Counted from the first letter of the stretch, positions 25,774 to 34,636 are shown. The stretch is 61,532 nt of DNA from Myxococcota bacterium (GCA_028823175.1 JAPKBZ010000020.1:1-61532); one strand, 5' to 3'. The notes: generated by a model not told the origin, from the letters alone. Translations and numbers: made by a program.

Positions 25774-27861
25774 ATGAAAACTCTGCCCCGGCTTGCCGCG
25801 CTGATGCTCCCCCTCCTGCTCGCGGCATCCCTCGGCCATGGAGCCGAGCGGGAGACGGCGCTTTTCGTCGAACCCCCCGGCCTCGAGCCCGATATCCGGT
25901 TCTGGATGCAGATCTACACCGAGGTCGACAGCCAGAGCGGCCTGCTTCACGACTACCGGAACGTTCACGTTGTCTACGGAGAGATCGACCTCCCCAGGAA
26001 TTTGAGCGCGAAGGCCGAGGAGCGCTACCTCGAAAAGAAAAAAGATCATTACCGAAAAATCCTCAAAACCTTGGCGACGGGTAAACGCGAGAAACTCGGC
26101 CCCGAAGAGAAGCGAGTTCTGGCCCTATTCCCCCAAGGCGTCTCCAGCCAGGAACTGAAAGCCCACGCCAAAAGGATTCGCTTCCAGCAGGGGCAGGCCG
26201 ATCGTTTTCTCGCGGGCCTCGTCCGTTCGGGAGCCTATGCCGATCATATTCAGGAAATCCTCGGGGAAATGGGGCTTCCTCCCCAACTCGCTGCTCTTCC
26301 TCACGTCGAATCATCCTATAGCCCTGAAGCCTATTCGAGGATCGGTGCGGCGGGACTCTGGCAGTTCACCCGGGCGACAGGGCGCCGCTTCATGCGCGTC
26401 GACCAGATCGTGGATGAACGGCGGGACCCCTATAAATCCACCGCCGCGGCCGCCCGCCTGCTCGCCCAGAATCTCCGGGTTACCGGATCCTGGCCCCTGG
26501 CCATCACCGCCTACAACCATGGCGCGTCGGGCATGCGGCGGGCAAGTCGGAAGCTGGGGCACCGGGATATCGAGAAAATCATTCGGGAATACAAGAGCCG
26601 GCGCTTCGGCTTCGCCTCGCGAAATTTCTACGTAGAGTTCATCGCGGCTTCCCGGATCGCCGAAAACCCCGAAGCTTTTTTCGGCCCATTTTCCATGGAC
26701 CCGCCCACGCAATTTGAAACCGTCGCCCTCCCCTTCTACATCTCGGTAGAGGCGATGTCCCAGGTGCTCGATTTGGAGCTTGAGAGCCTGAAGGCGGCCA
26801 ATCCCTCGCTCCTAAGTCCCGTCTGGAACGGCCAGAAACGGATCCCTCGAGGCTTCGAATTCAAGGTTCCAGTAGCGCTTCTCAAGCGACCTCTATCCGC
26901 CTCCATCGCAACCCTTCCCCGGCACGAACTCTTTACCGCCCAGACCCGCGACAGCTTCCACATCGTTCGAAGAGGCGAGACCCTCTCCGCCATCGCCCAG
27001 AGGTACAGGGTGCCCGTTCGGGCATTGGCGAGCTTGAATGATCTGCGAAACCGCAACCGTATTCGGGTGGGCCAGAAGCTGCGACTGCCCATCGAGCACG
27101 CCTCGGCGGGCGCCACCCCGGGCGAACTCGTGATCTCCGTTCCCGAAGACGGGCTCTACACAGTACGCCGGGGCGACAACCTCACCCTGATCGCCCTACG
27201 CTTTGGCGTCGACGACGAGGAACTCGTGCGGGTCAATGGCATACGGGATCGTCACCGGATCAACGCCGGTCAGGTGCTTCGACTTCCCGGCTTTGCCCCG
27301 ACCAAAGCGAGCCCGACCGATCCCGGGACTCGGGCCTCCACCAAGCGATCCCCCCTGCCGGGCGCAAAGGCAACAAAAACGGCGGCCCCGAGTTCTCCCC
27401 CGCCGAACCTCCGGGCCGATCCGAGCGACTACCTCGTCGCAGGGAACGAGACCATCAAGGTCCAATTCGGCGAAACTCTCGGGCATTACGCAGAGTGGCT
27501 CGACATTCGCGCCCAGGAATTACGAACCCTCAACAGCCTCAGCTTTGGAGAGGCCCTGCCGATCCACAGCCGCCTGAGGCTCAACTTCAAGCGGGTCTCC
27601 CCTTCTCTCTTCGAAAGGCAGAGAATCGACTACCACCTCGATATCCAGGAGCAGTTTTTCTCCGCACGAGAAATCGTTGGAACCCAAACACACAAGCTTC
27701 GGCGCGGAGACTCCATCTGGGTGCTGGCCCATCAGCAATTCAAGGTCCCCCTCTGGCTACTCCAGCAGTACAACCCCGACGTCGATTTCGAGACGGCGCC
27801 AGCAGGGACTTCCATCGTCGCCCCACTACTCAAGAAACACGCCCCTCCGGTTAGTCCCTGA
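25774..27861 (+). CDS. membrane-bound lytic murein transglycosylase D-like, four LysM-type repeats
   Basis: 695 aa. Signal peptide (residues 1-23, cut near GHGAE); no lipobox Cys is evident. The SLT/GEWL-like domain (about residues 165-300) shows the catalytic Glu in LPHVESSYSP, then GAAGLWQFTRATGR and ITAYNHGASGM. LysM-like peptidoglycan-binding units follow: FHIVRRGETLSAIAQRY, LYTVRRGDNLTLIALRF, a weaker one at IKVQFGETLGHYA, and HKLRRGDSIWVLA near the C-terminus. Such enzymes cut glycan strands to 1,6-anhydro ends during growth. The gene converges on rlmN with a 9-bp gap. Confidence 0.9.
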   Translation: MKTLPRLAALMLPLLLAASLGHGAERETALFVEPPGLEPDIRFWMQIYTEVDSQSGLLHDYRNVHVVYGEIDLPRNLSAKAEERYLEKKKDHYRKILKTLATGKREKLGPEEKRVLALFPQGVSSQELKAHAKRIRFQQGQADRFLAGLVRSGAYADHIQEILGEMGLPPQLAALPHVESSYSPEAYSRIGAAGLWQFTRATGRRFMRVDQIVDERRDPYKSTAAAARLLAQNLRVTGSWPLAITAYNHGASGMRRASRKLGHRDIEKIIREYKSRRFGFASRNFYVEFIAASRIAENPEAFFGPFSMDPPTQFETVALPFYISVEAMSQVLDLELESLKAANPSLLSPVWNGQKRIPRGFEFKVPVALLKRPLSASIATLPRHELFTAQTRDSFHIVRRGETLSAIAQRYRVPVRALASLNDLRNRNRIRVGQKLRLPIEHASAGATPGELVISVPEDGLYTVRRGDNLTLIALRFGVDDEELVRVNGIRDRHRINAGQVLRLPGFAPTKASPTDPGTRASTKRSPLPGAKATKTAAPSSPPPNLRADPSDYLVAGNETIKVQFGETLGHYAEWLDIRAQELRTLNSLSFGEALPIHSRLRLNFKRVSPSLFERQRIDYHLDIQEQFFSAREIVGTQTHKLRRGDSIWVLAHQQFKVPLWLLQQYNPDVDFETAPAGTSIVAPLLKKHAPPVSP

Positions 27862-27870
27862 GGCTCTGCT

Positions 27871-28965
27871 TCAATCCTGTGAATCGGTTGCCGGCGCCGA
27901 GCGCCGGGTCTGCCCCCGAGCCGCCAGCTGACCGCAGGCCGCATCGATATCACGCCCCCGGTTGCGCCGCAGGGTAACCCGCAAGCCCGATGCATGAACC
28001 TCCGCCGCGAACGCGTCGCAGACCTCGCTAGAGGGAGGCTGGTAGGACGCATCCGGGTGGGGATTCATGGGAATCAGGTTGACCTTGCCCGGTATGCCCT
28101 CGAGCAGTCGGGGCAGGCGACGGGCATCCTCGAGACTGTCATTGGTGCCGGCCATCAGGGTGTATTCGAAGAACACAGGCCGCTTGCGGGAAATCAGTTC
28201 TTCGTCCCGCAGCGCTCCCAATAAAATATCCAGGGGGAAACGCTTGTTCAGCGGGACCAACTCGTCGCGAACCTCGTCGGTGGTTGCATGCAGGGAAACG
28301 GCCAGGTTGATCGGCCCGATCTCAAGCAGAGGACGTATCTGGGGAACGACACCCGATGTGGAAACCGTAATCCGGCGAGGCGCCATGGCCAGGTAGCGGG
28401 GGTCGGTGAAGATGCGGATGGCCTCCTTGACCGCAGCCAGGTTCAGCAACGGCTCTCCCATCCCCATAAAGACAATATTGCTGATCAAATCGCCCTCGGG
28501 AAGAACCTCCCGGGCGCGCATCAATTGGTCGACAATTTCGGCGACGGTCAAGTTGCGGACCATTCCCATCTTTCCCGTGGCACAAAAGGAACAGGCCAGC
28601 GGACAGCCAATCTGGGTCGAGACGCAGAGCGTATTTCGGCGCTCTTCGGGAATCAGAACCGACTCAATGACTTCGCCATCTCGTGTCCTCAATACAATTT
28701 TCCGCGTCCCATCCAGGGATACCTGGACCTCTCCAATCTCAAGAGCGCGGGTATCCCAGGTGCCTGCCAGCCTGTCTCTGAGCTGGGCGGGCAGATCGGT
28801 CATGGCCTCGATGTCGTCGACTCCGCGACCGTATAGCCAGGAAAGGACCTGATCCGCTCGATAAGCGGGAAGCCCGTCCCGAGCGAAGTGCTCGCGCAGC
28901 GCCTCCCGGCCATGATCCTTGAGGTTCGGGCGCGGGGCCGACTCGTTTGCGTGATCTCTGGCCAC
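27871..28965 (-). CDS. rlmN: 23S rRNA (A2503-C2) / tRNA (A37-C2) methyltransferase RlmN
   Basis: 364 aa from a GTG with a G-rich Shine-Dalgarno site. Radical-SAM enzyme: the [4Fe-4S] cluster motif is CPLACSFC (about residue 121), followed by ATGKMGMVRNL and GMGEPLLN, all RlmN hallmarks. The second catalytic pair of Cys is CVSTQIG and the C-terminal IDAACGQL. Starts 3 nt after the trmB stop, so the pair is co-transcribed. Confidence 0.96.
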   Translation of the reverse strand: MARDHANESAPRPNLKDHGREALREHFARDGLPAYRADQVLSWLYGRGVDDIEAMTDLPAQLRDRLAGTWDTRALEIGEVQVSLDGTRKIVLRTRDGEVIESVLIPEERRNTLCVSTQIGCPLACSFCATGKMGMVRNLTVAEIVDQLMRAREVLPEGDLISNIVFMGMGEPLLNLAAVKEAIRIFTDPRYLAMAPRRITVSTSGVVPQIRPLLEIGPINLAVSLHATTDEVRDELVPLNKRFPLDILLGALRDEELISRKRPVFFEYTLMAGTNDSLEDARRLPRLLEGIPGKVNLIPMNPHPDASYQPPSSEVCDAFAAEVHASGLRVTLRRNRGRDIDAACGQLAARGQTRRSAPATDSQD

Positions 28966-28968
28966 CCC

Positions 28969-29628
28969 TCAGTCCCCCTCGGGCTTCGCCGCCACCCGGC
29001 AGCCCGCAAAAAAATGCAGCGGACGCCCTGCGGCCCGCCACTCGATTTCATAGCCGGTCTGGATGCGCCCGGGGACGTTCCCGAGCCAGCGCTCGGGGGC
29101 GAAAGCATTTTCAAACAAAACCTCCCCCTCCATGACCTCGTCGATTTGGTCCGCGTAGGGAACGTCGTCCGTAGCCACGTGAAGGGTGCCGCCCAGAGCG
29201 AGACAGCGGGCTGCATCGCGAACGAAAGCCGATTGGATAACTCTTCGCTGGGCGTGTCTATCCTTGGGCCAGGGATCCGAAAAATTCACCCAGATCTCGT
29301 CGAGCAAGCCGGTCTGCAGCAGATCGCGTAGGACGACCTCTCCCTTCGCCTCCATCAGGCGTACATTGCGTAATTCTGCGCGCCCGACCTTTCTCGCCAT
29401 CTTGAGAACTCGCTTGAAGGAGATCTCGACTCCCAGAAAGGCGGTCTCCGGTTGCTTGGCCGCCAGCTCCAGCAAAAATTCACCTCGCCCGAAGCCGATT
29501 TCAAGGACCCGCCGAGAAGCGTTCTCCATATCAGCCGCAAAAAGGCCATCGAAGCCCCGCTCGGCGAGTTCGAGAGAATCGCAGCGCCTGTCGACTCCGG
29601 GAATCTCGTACTTGAGGGATCGACCCAT
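28969..29628 (-). CDS. trmB: tRNA (guanine-N7)-methyltransferase TrmB
   Basis: 219 aa from ATG 29628, chosen by family length (about 210-240) and a GGGAG upstream; the open frame runs 62 codons further without similarity. SAM-binding motif LEIGFGRGEFLLELA (about residue 48), then VNFSDPWPKDRHAQRRV, the TrmB signature, and a C-terminal GYEIEWR. Methylates G46 in the tRNA variable loop. Upstream of and coupled with rlmN. Confidence 0.93.
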   Translation of the reverse strand: MGRSLKYEIPGVDRRCDSLELAERGFDGLFAADMENASRRVLEIGFGRGEFLLELAAKQPETAFLGVEISFKRVLKMARKVGRAELRNVRLMEAKGEVVLRDLLQTGLLDEIWVNFSDPWPKDRHAQRRVIQSAFVRDAARCLALGGTLHVATDDVPYADQIDEVMEGEVLFENAFAPERWLGNVPGRIQTGYEIEWRAAGRPLHFFAGCRVAAKPEGD

Positions 29629-29728
29629 TCGTGGAACCAGCTCCCTTTCAATCGTGGGGCGAAACCCCGGCGAGGTACATCCCTGGCGGGTGACCGGGGC
29701 CAAGCCCGTGCGCTCGCGCGCCGCCAAG

Positions 29729-30928
29729 TTAGAGAAAATCGGTGAAATCGACTCCGCCGTTGACCCGGAGAGACTCCACGACGTGGCGAACCACCAGCAA
29801 AGCCGATCCATCAACCGTCACGTTGTCGACGATCGGGACGTTATTCCGATCGGCCTGCTCGAGGAGATAGCGCTGGATTTTCAGGATCTCCTCAAGCCTC
29901 TCGACATAGCGGGCTGCGTCCCGGGCTCGTTGCCGGCGTGCCCGAGCTTCGAACTGACTCTCGAAGGCCTGCTCATCCAGACGGCCCACCATCAGGAAGA
30001 AAACGTGGGCCCGGTCCGCGTATTCCTCCAAGTCGATCAAGCCGGGCACCAGCGCGACCCCGTCGAGGACGATGCTCGTATTTTCCTCGATCGCCCGGTC
30101 CAGCATCGCGCGAACTCCCACGGACACCGTCGAGGCCTGGGAGAGGAATCCGTCAATGACCGGGTCGTCTTCGCGTCCCAGGGCGGGCAGCTCCCGGTAG
30201 GCATCGAAGGAGGAGACGTGGATCGCAGGCATCAAGTCCGGTGAAAGCATGATGCGCATGATATGTCGAATAGAATCGGTCGAGAGCATGCGGCTGACAC
30301 CGAGTCGCTGAGCAACCGCCAGGGCAAGAGAGGTCTTCCCCACGCCTGCAGTCCCGCCCAGGAGGATGATGACCGGCTTTTCGGGCTCCTCGAATTTTCG
30401 CCAGACGAGATAGCGCTGGGCAACGCGGTTCCCGAAGCGTTCGAGCAGAGCGTCGTAGGCAAGCCGACGAAGCTCGACCTGAGTCACCTCGTCTGTCCCT
30501 CGCTGAATTAAGCTGGCCTCGATCACGCGAGCCACCTCGAAAGCGTCATCGGGCGCCAGGGATGCGGCCAACAGGCTCTGGGATAGGGTTCCTTTCGAAA
30601 AATGAGTACTGCCGCGGTTCCCCACGACCTGGAGGGTCGCCGGCAACTGAATCGGCTGCTCGCTCTCGGCCCCCTCGCCCACGATCTCGTGCACGATTTT
30701 TGCCAACTCGGCGCGTTCTACCCGCCCGCGTCCCTGGATCATGCCCGACACCTGGCCAGCGGTGGAATAGGCCTCGTCGAAACCGATCCCCCGAGCCATC
30801 AGGGAATGGACCATGATGCCGCGCATGTACGGGCGCTCGGCACCGGATTCCTCGACGACTAGGACGCGTGTCCCGGCCCGAGTGGAGTCTTCGTCTCCCC
30901 GCTCGTTTTTGTTCTTCTTCACCGACAA
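29729..30928 (-). CDS. 2-phosphoglycerate kinase-like protein with ATP-cone
   Basis: 399 aa if it starts at TTG 30928 (AGAGG, 9 nt upstream); GTG 30922 and a longer start at 30976 are possible. The N-terminal ~90 residues (RVLVVEESGAERPYMRGIM, GRVERAELAKIVHEIV) look like an ATP-cone. The kinase part has a P-loop LLGGTAGVGKTSLA (about residue 195), the LGVSRMLSTDSIRHIMR segment and VLDGVALVPGLI, matching archaeal 2-phosphoglycerate kinase, which makes 2,3-bisphosphoglycerate for cyclic-DPG. The metabolic purpose in a bacterium is unclear. Alone on the minus strand, 100 bp upstream of trmB. Confidence 0.75.
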   Translation of the reverse strand: MSVKKNKNERGDEDSTRAGTRVLVVEESGAERPYMRGIMVHSLMARGIGFDEAYSTAGQVSGMIQGRGRVERAELAKIVHEIVGEGAESEQPIQLPATLQVVGNRGSTHFSKGTLSQSLLAASLAPDDAFEVARVIEASLIQRGTDEVTQVELRRLAYDALLERFGNRVAQRYLVWRKFEEPEKPVIILLGGTAGVGKTSLALAVAQRLGVSRMLSTDSIRHIMRIMLSPDLMPAIHVSSFDAYRELPALGREDDPVIDGFLSQASTVSVGVRAMLDRAIEENTSIVLDGVALVPGLIDLEEYADRAHVFFLMVGRLDEQAFESQFEARARRQRARDAARYVERLEEILKIQRYLLEQADRNNVPIVDNVTVDGSALLVVRHVVESLRVNGGVDFTDFL

Positions 30929-31319
30929 AAGACAACACCTCTGAAACCCAATGTACGACCCGCGCGGCGTCAGCACCCGAAGCCGGGGCGGCGATCTAAA
31001 ACGGGGCGTAATGGGGTGCGGGAAAAATTCTGTGGAATCAATCGAACACGCCAGCCGTCCGACGGACCCTAAATGACCCTAAATGACCCCCAAATACTCC
31101 AAAAGGTCTGATAAAACGCCAATCAAGACAAATTAGCTCTTTTTTGGGTTGACTTCTAGGGCGGTAAAACGTTACTTCGTGGCCAGAGATCAAAGATCTT
31201 CTTGCCGCCAGACCCCCAGCGAGCGAGCCGGAGAACGGAATGTCGCGAATTCTCTCCCGCACCAGCGCTGGGCATGGGCTGTCGCCCTTACCCAGCCCCC
31301 GGGGTCAGGAGCGAATCGA
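30929..31319. promoter_or_regulatory. divergent intergenic region with iteron-like repeats
   Basis: About 390 bp between the divergent kinase and MerR genes. It contains three near-identical direct repeats, GACCCTAAAT, GACCCTAAAT and GACCCCCAAAT, head to tail at 31065-31094, in an A/T-richer setting. Such arrays are typical operators for MerR- or ParB-like regulators. No convincing -35/-10 pair was found: TTGACT at 31149 has only a very poor -10 at 17 bp. Confidence 0.5.
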
Positions 31320-31880
31320 GTGAGTTCGCACAACGCCCACCAGCCGCTGGCCGTGCCCTCGGCCGGTCATTCCCCGACTCGGCGACGAACCCCGAAGAGC
31401 GACGCCGACAAGTTCGAGGGCTCGGAACTCTTCCCAACCCGTGACGTTCTCGAGATCGTCGGCGTCTCCCGCAGGCAGCTCCAGTACTGGTCCCAGACCA
31501 ATCTGGTACGCCCATCGCTGCGGACTGTCGGCGGACACCACCGATACAGCTTCGAGGACCTCGTCACCCTCAAGGCCGTTCGTCGCCTCATCGACGCCGG
31601 CATTTCGGTCCAGCGCATCCGCAATGGCATCCGCATGCTGCGCGCAGCCCTGAGAAGCGGGTCCCGGCCCATAGGCGAGCTCACCCTGATCGCGACCGGC
31701 GATCTCGTTCTCGTCCTGCCCGAGCAGAGCGACTTCGAAGTACTCCATGGGCACGAGTGGATTTTTCCGATCGGCGATTTTCGCCGAGAGATCGATGCGC
31801 GGGCCGAAGATCATCGCGCCAGTCCGAAGGAGAAACGAGCAAGAGGAGAGGCCCTGGGTTTTGAGTCGAATCCCGTCTAG
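31320..31880 (+). CDS. MerR-family transcriptional regulator
   Basis: 186 aa from a GTG with AGGAG 8 nt upstream. A basic, disordered N-terminal extension (~37 residues) precedes a MerR-type winged HTH (LFPTRDVLEIVGVSRRQLQYW, then VRPS ... GGHHRYSFEDL, about residues 38-106) and RRLIDAGISVQRIRNGI. The C-terminal ~70 residues (TLIATGDLVLVLP, DFEVLHG) are short and lack Cys, so it is not a metal sensor of MerR/CueR type. It lies 104 bp upstream of the ParA fusion; it may regulate that cluster or serve as its DNA-binding partner. Confidence 0.85.
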   Translation: MSSHNAHQPLAVPSAGHSPTRRRTPKSDADKFEGSELFPTRDVLEIVGVSRRQLQYWSQTNLVRPSLRTVGGHHRYSFEDLVTLKAVRRLIDAGISVQRIRNGIRMLRAALRSGSRPIGELTLIATGDLVLVLPEQSDFEVLHGHEWIFPIGDFRREIDARAEDHRASPKEKRARGEALGFESNPV

Positions 31881-31984
31881 GCACGGAGCCCGACCCATGC
31901 ACCCAAGGGGAAGCGCAAACCAAAGAAGCTCAGGCGGGAACGTCTCGAATTGCTCCGAAACGTTTGGCAACCGGGGGATGAGCC

Positions 31985-33061
31985 ATGCGGACCATTAGCA
32001 TCGTCAATCAGAAGGGTGGCTGTGGGAAGACCACGACGACAGTCAACCTGGCGGGAGCCCTCGCCACGGACGGCTTTGCCGTTCTCGTAGTCGACATGGA
32101 TCCCCAGGCCCACGCCAGCATGGCCCTGGGAGTCGATCCAGAAGAGGTCGAGGAGAACCTCTACGAGGTCCTGGTCGAGCCGGATGCCAGCGGCCGCCTG
32201 GATGGAGTCATCGTGAACGCATCCCGGGGAATCGACCTCGCACCCGCCGGCATCGTTCTCTCCGCCCTGGAACAGCGACTCGCCGCCGAAAACCAGGAAG
32301 CGCGGACCGAGCGCCTGGCCGCAGCGCTGAGTTCCCTGGGCAGAGAGTACGATTTTGCCCTGATCGATTGCCCCCCGGCGGTGGGATTGCTCACCTTCAA
32401 CGCCCTGCGGGCCTCGGAAGAGGTGATCATCCCGCTGGAAACCAGCTCCTTCGCGATTGACGGGGTCCAGAAACTCCTGGAAACCCTCGCCCTTCTGATG
32501 GAACGGGTGGGCCACACGCTCTCCGTCCGGGTGCTGCCCACCCTCTACGACGGGCGGACCCGCTATGCGCGCGAGACCCTCGGCGAAATACGCGAACTCT
32601 TCAAGGATCTCTGCTTCGACTCGGTCGTGCGCCTCAACGTAAAGCTGCGGGAAGCCGCCCGAGAGGGCATGCCGATTTCGCTCTGGGCCCCCAATGCCAC
32701 CGGGGCCGCCGACTACGCTTCGGTCGCCATGGAAGTCGCCATGGGGCCACCCGCCGAAATCGAGGCAGGGGCCGACGCCCAGGTCGGAGCGGCCCGAGAG
32801 GTGGTGATCGAGTACCGCGATTCCCAAGCCAACGATGTCCGCATTGCAGGTGACTTCAACGGCTGGGTACCCGACCGGGGCGTTCTCTCACACGTGGAGG
32901 CCAACGGGCGCACCCGAGTGTGGGTCAAAGTGCTCAAGCTGCCCCCGGGCATCTACCAATATCGTTACTTCGTCGATGGCCAATGGAGAGTGGACCCGGA
33001 GAACGAGGAGAGCTCTCCGGGGCCCATGGGCCAGACCAACTCCGTTCTCTACGTCCGCTGA
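31985..33061 (+). CDS. ParA-type ATPase fused to a CBM48/AMPK-beta-like glycogen-binding domain
   Basis: 358 aa. Residues 1-250 are a ParA/Soj ATPase: deviant Walker A KGGCGKTTTT with both Lys10 and Lys15, DMDPQAHAS (switch I) and DCPPAVGLLTFNAL (Walker B). ParA proteins bind DNA nonspecifically as ATP dimers and position cargo. Residues ~272-358 are a separate beta-sandwich like the glycogen-binding domain of AMPK-beta: AGDFNGW (Trp294), LPPGIYQYRYFVDGQW (Trp334), DP, and a final NSVLYV. The two Trp match the sugar-stacking pair of AMPK-beta. The combination suggests positioning of, or sensing of, glycogen; that is inference. Confidence 0.88.
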   Translation: MRTISIVNQKGGCGKTTTTVNLAGALATDGFAVLVVDMDPQAHASMALGVDPEEVEENLYEVLVEPDASGRLDGVIVNASRGIDLAPAGIVLSALEQRLAAENQEARTERLAAALSSLGREYDFALIDCPPAVGLLTFNALRASEEVIIPLETSSFAIDGVQKLLETLALLMERVGHTLSVRVLPTLYDGRTRYARETLGEIRELFKDLCFDSVVRLNVKLREAAREGMPISLWAPNATGAADYASVAMEVAMGPPAEIEAGADAQVGAAREVVIEYRDSQANDVRIAGDFNGWVPDRGVLSHVEANGRTRVWVKVLKLPPGIYQYRYFVDGQWRVDPENEESSPGPMGQTNSVLYVR

Positions 33062-33070
33062 CTCGAAAAC

Positions 33071-33859
33071 ATGGCACGAAACCTTTCAGACGTGCTCCAC
33101 TACTTCGGTCCCGAGTTGGCCGAATCCGAAGCCCGTGTGCGGCCGGCTGACGGTCAGACCCGCGCCGAAACTTCGGCCTGCCGGGTCATCGGCGTCCCGA
33201 TTGGCAGCCGGGACGTAGTCCGGGCGGCGTTCGCCTGGAATATCGCGGTGGAGGTGGTCCGACTCGGAGGGCGAGCAACGATCCTTTGCCCGGACGAGAC
33301 GAGCCCTTCGCCGCTCTGGCCCCAGGCCAGCACGGGCCCGCTGGGGGTGGGGTTGCGCCCGAGCCTGGCCCAGAACCTCGACGAACTCCTCACGAGCGCG
33401 CAGAATTGGGTCGACAGCACCGTCCACAGAAGCGAGAGCGATCTTCTTCTCGTCCGGATTCCCCCCGAGTGGATCGGCAAAGCCACAGGCCCCTCCGCAC
33501 TCCTCGATTGGGTCCTCCTCTTCACGTCCTCCGAAGAAGCGAACCTCCAGGAAGCCCTCACGCTGACGGGCAATGTCGTCGACCGTCATCCCGCGGCACG
33601 GGTCGGCATCACGATTCACGGAGCACAAACTCGAGAGGAAGCCGAGACCGCCTTCGGTTTCCTGGCGCGGGCCTCGCGCGAGAAAACCGGACACGATGTC
33701 CGCAGCTACGGCCTGCTGGTCGACGACCTCGATGTCTACCGGGCCATCGTGGCCCAGCGCCCCATCGGCCTGGCGCATCCACAATCTCCAGCCGCACGCG
33801 CCCTGCGCGATGTCGCCGAACTTGTGCTCGGGGACATCGAGGAAGATGCCCGTGGTTGA
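33071..33859 (+). CDS. MinD/ParA-like protein without Walker A, function unknown
   Basis: 262 aa, starting 9 nt after the ParA-fusion stop. The order of elements (VIGVPIGSRDVVRAAFAWNIAVEVVRLGGRATIL at residue ~38, a central DLLLVRIP, then WVLLFTSSEEANLQEALTL and ARVGITIHGAQTREEAE) resembles the MinD/FleN strand order. However, the loop after the first strand lacks Gly-Lys-Thr, so ATP binding is unlikely. It may be a pseudo-ATPase partner of the ParA protein. Overlaps the next gene by 14 nt. Confidence 0.65.
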   Translation: MARNLSDVLHYFGPELAESEARVRPADGQTRAETSACRVIGVPIGSRDVVRAAFAWNIAVEVVRLGGRATILCPDETSPSPLWPQASTGPLGVGLRPSLAQNLDELLTSAQNWVDSTVHRSESDLLLVRIPPEWIGKATGPSALLDWVLLFTSSEEANLQEALTLTGNVVDRHPAARVGITIHGAQTREEAETAFGFLARASREKTGHDVRSYGLLVDDLDVYRAIVAQRPIGLAHPQSPAARALRDVAELVLGDIEEDARG

Positions 33860-34463
33860 ATTCGCGAGGATCCCGCCGGGTTCCGCCAAGGCCATCCGCA
33901 CCGAGGCCCGGGAGCAATTGGGACAGCTGGGCCAAGGGCTCCGGGTGATCGCCGAGGACGTCATGGGCCTGGCCTCCTCCATCGATCTGCTCGCCGTGGA
34001 CGAAGACGGGGGTGTCGTCGCCATACTCATCGCGAGCGAGCGCGGCCAGGAGCCAGCCCTGCTCGGCCGAGCGATCGCGCACAGGGCATGGGCCGACGAG
34101 CGCGTGAAGGATTGGTGCGCCCTTGCCCCGGAACTCGCCATCGCATCGGATCGGCCCGCACGCTGCATCCTCCTGGCGCCAGATTTCGGAGAGGAGACTC
34201 GGCTGGCGGCCCGCACCCTCGGCTCGAACACCGTCCTCTTGGTCCGCTATCTCGCTCTGCGCGCCGGGGAGGCGACGGGGCTTCTTCTCGAGCCCCTGGC
34301 AGACTCGCCCCAACCCGAGCGCACGCCCCGGCAAGAGCCCGCGATCACGCGGCTCTCGTCGTCCCCGGTCCCAAAACTGGACCCACTGCCCGAGTTTCGG
34401 AGCAAGCTGGCCGATCGCGATCTGCGCGCCCAGCGGGCCCCTACGCCTACCCCCGCGGGGTAA
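33846..34463 (+). CDS. uncharacterised protein with possible degenerate PD-(D/E)XK fold
   Basis: 205 aa, overlapping the previous gene by 14 nt. The core (GLRVIAEDVMGLASSIDLLAVDEDGGVVAILIASER) recalls the NucS/DUF91-type endonuclease core, IDLLAVD-x-G-x-VIELK. Here the ELK strand reads ILIA, so the catalytic Glu/Lys are missing. Two further helices and a Pro-rich C-terminal tail (~50 residues) follow. I cannot assign a function. Tight linkage to the ParA fusion implies the same process. Confidence 0.6.
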   Translation: MPVVEFARIPPGSAKAIRTEAREQLGQLGQGLRVIAEDVMGLASSIDLLAVDEDGGVVAILIASERGQEPALLGRAIAHRAWADERVKDWCALAPELAIASDRPARCILLAPDFGEETRLAARTLGSNTVLLVRYLALRAGEATGLLLEPLADSPQPERTPRQEPAITRLSSSPVPKLDPLPEFRSKLADRDLRAQRAPTPTPAG

Positions 34464-34636
34464 CCGACCTCGGCGCACCCGACCCCGGCGATCTTTAGAG
34501 TTTTTTTGCGGGTTCGGACTTATTTTTGACACCCCCGAGACCATCCCGGCCACATCACCAGAAGAGGAACTACGCCGAACAGGCCAACGCGGTGAATCCA
34601 CTGGGAACTGAATCTGGGAATTCAGGGGGAAACGGG

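Noticed and set aside
31149-31177. TTGACT ... TTACTT as promoter of the MerR gene
   Set aside because: -35 is fair, but the -10 at 17 bp matches only 2 of 6 positions.
34526-34531. Perfect TTGACA upstream of the ECF sigma factor
   Set aside because: No -10-like hexamer at 15-19 bp; isolated -35 match only.
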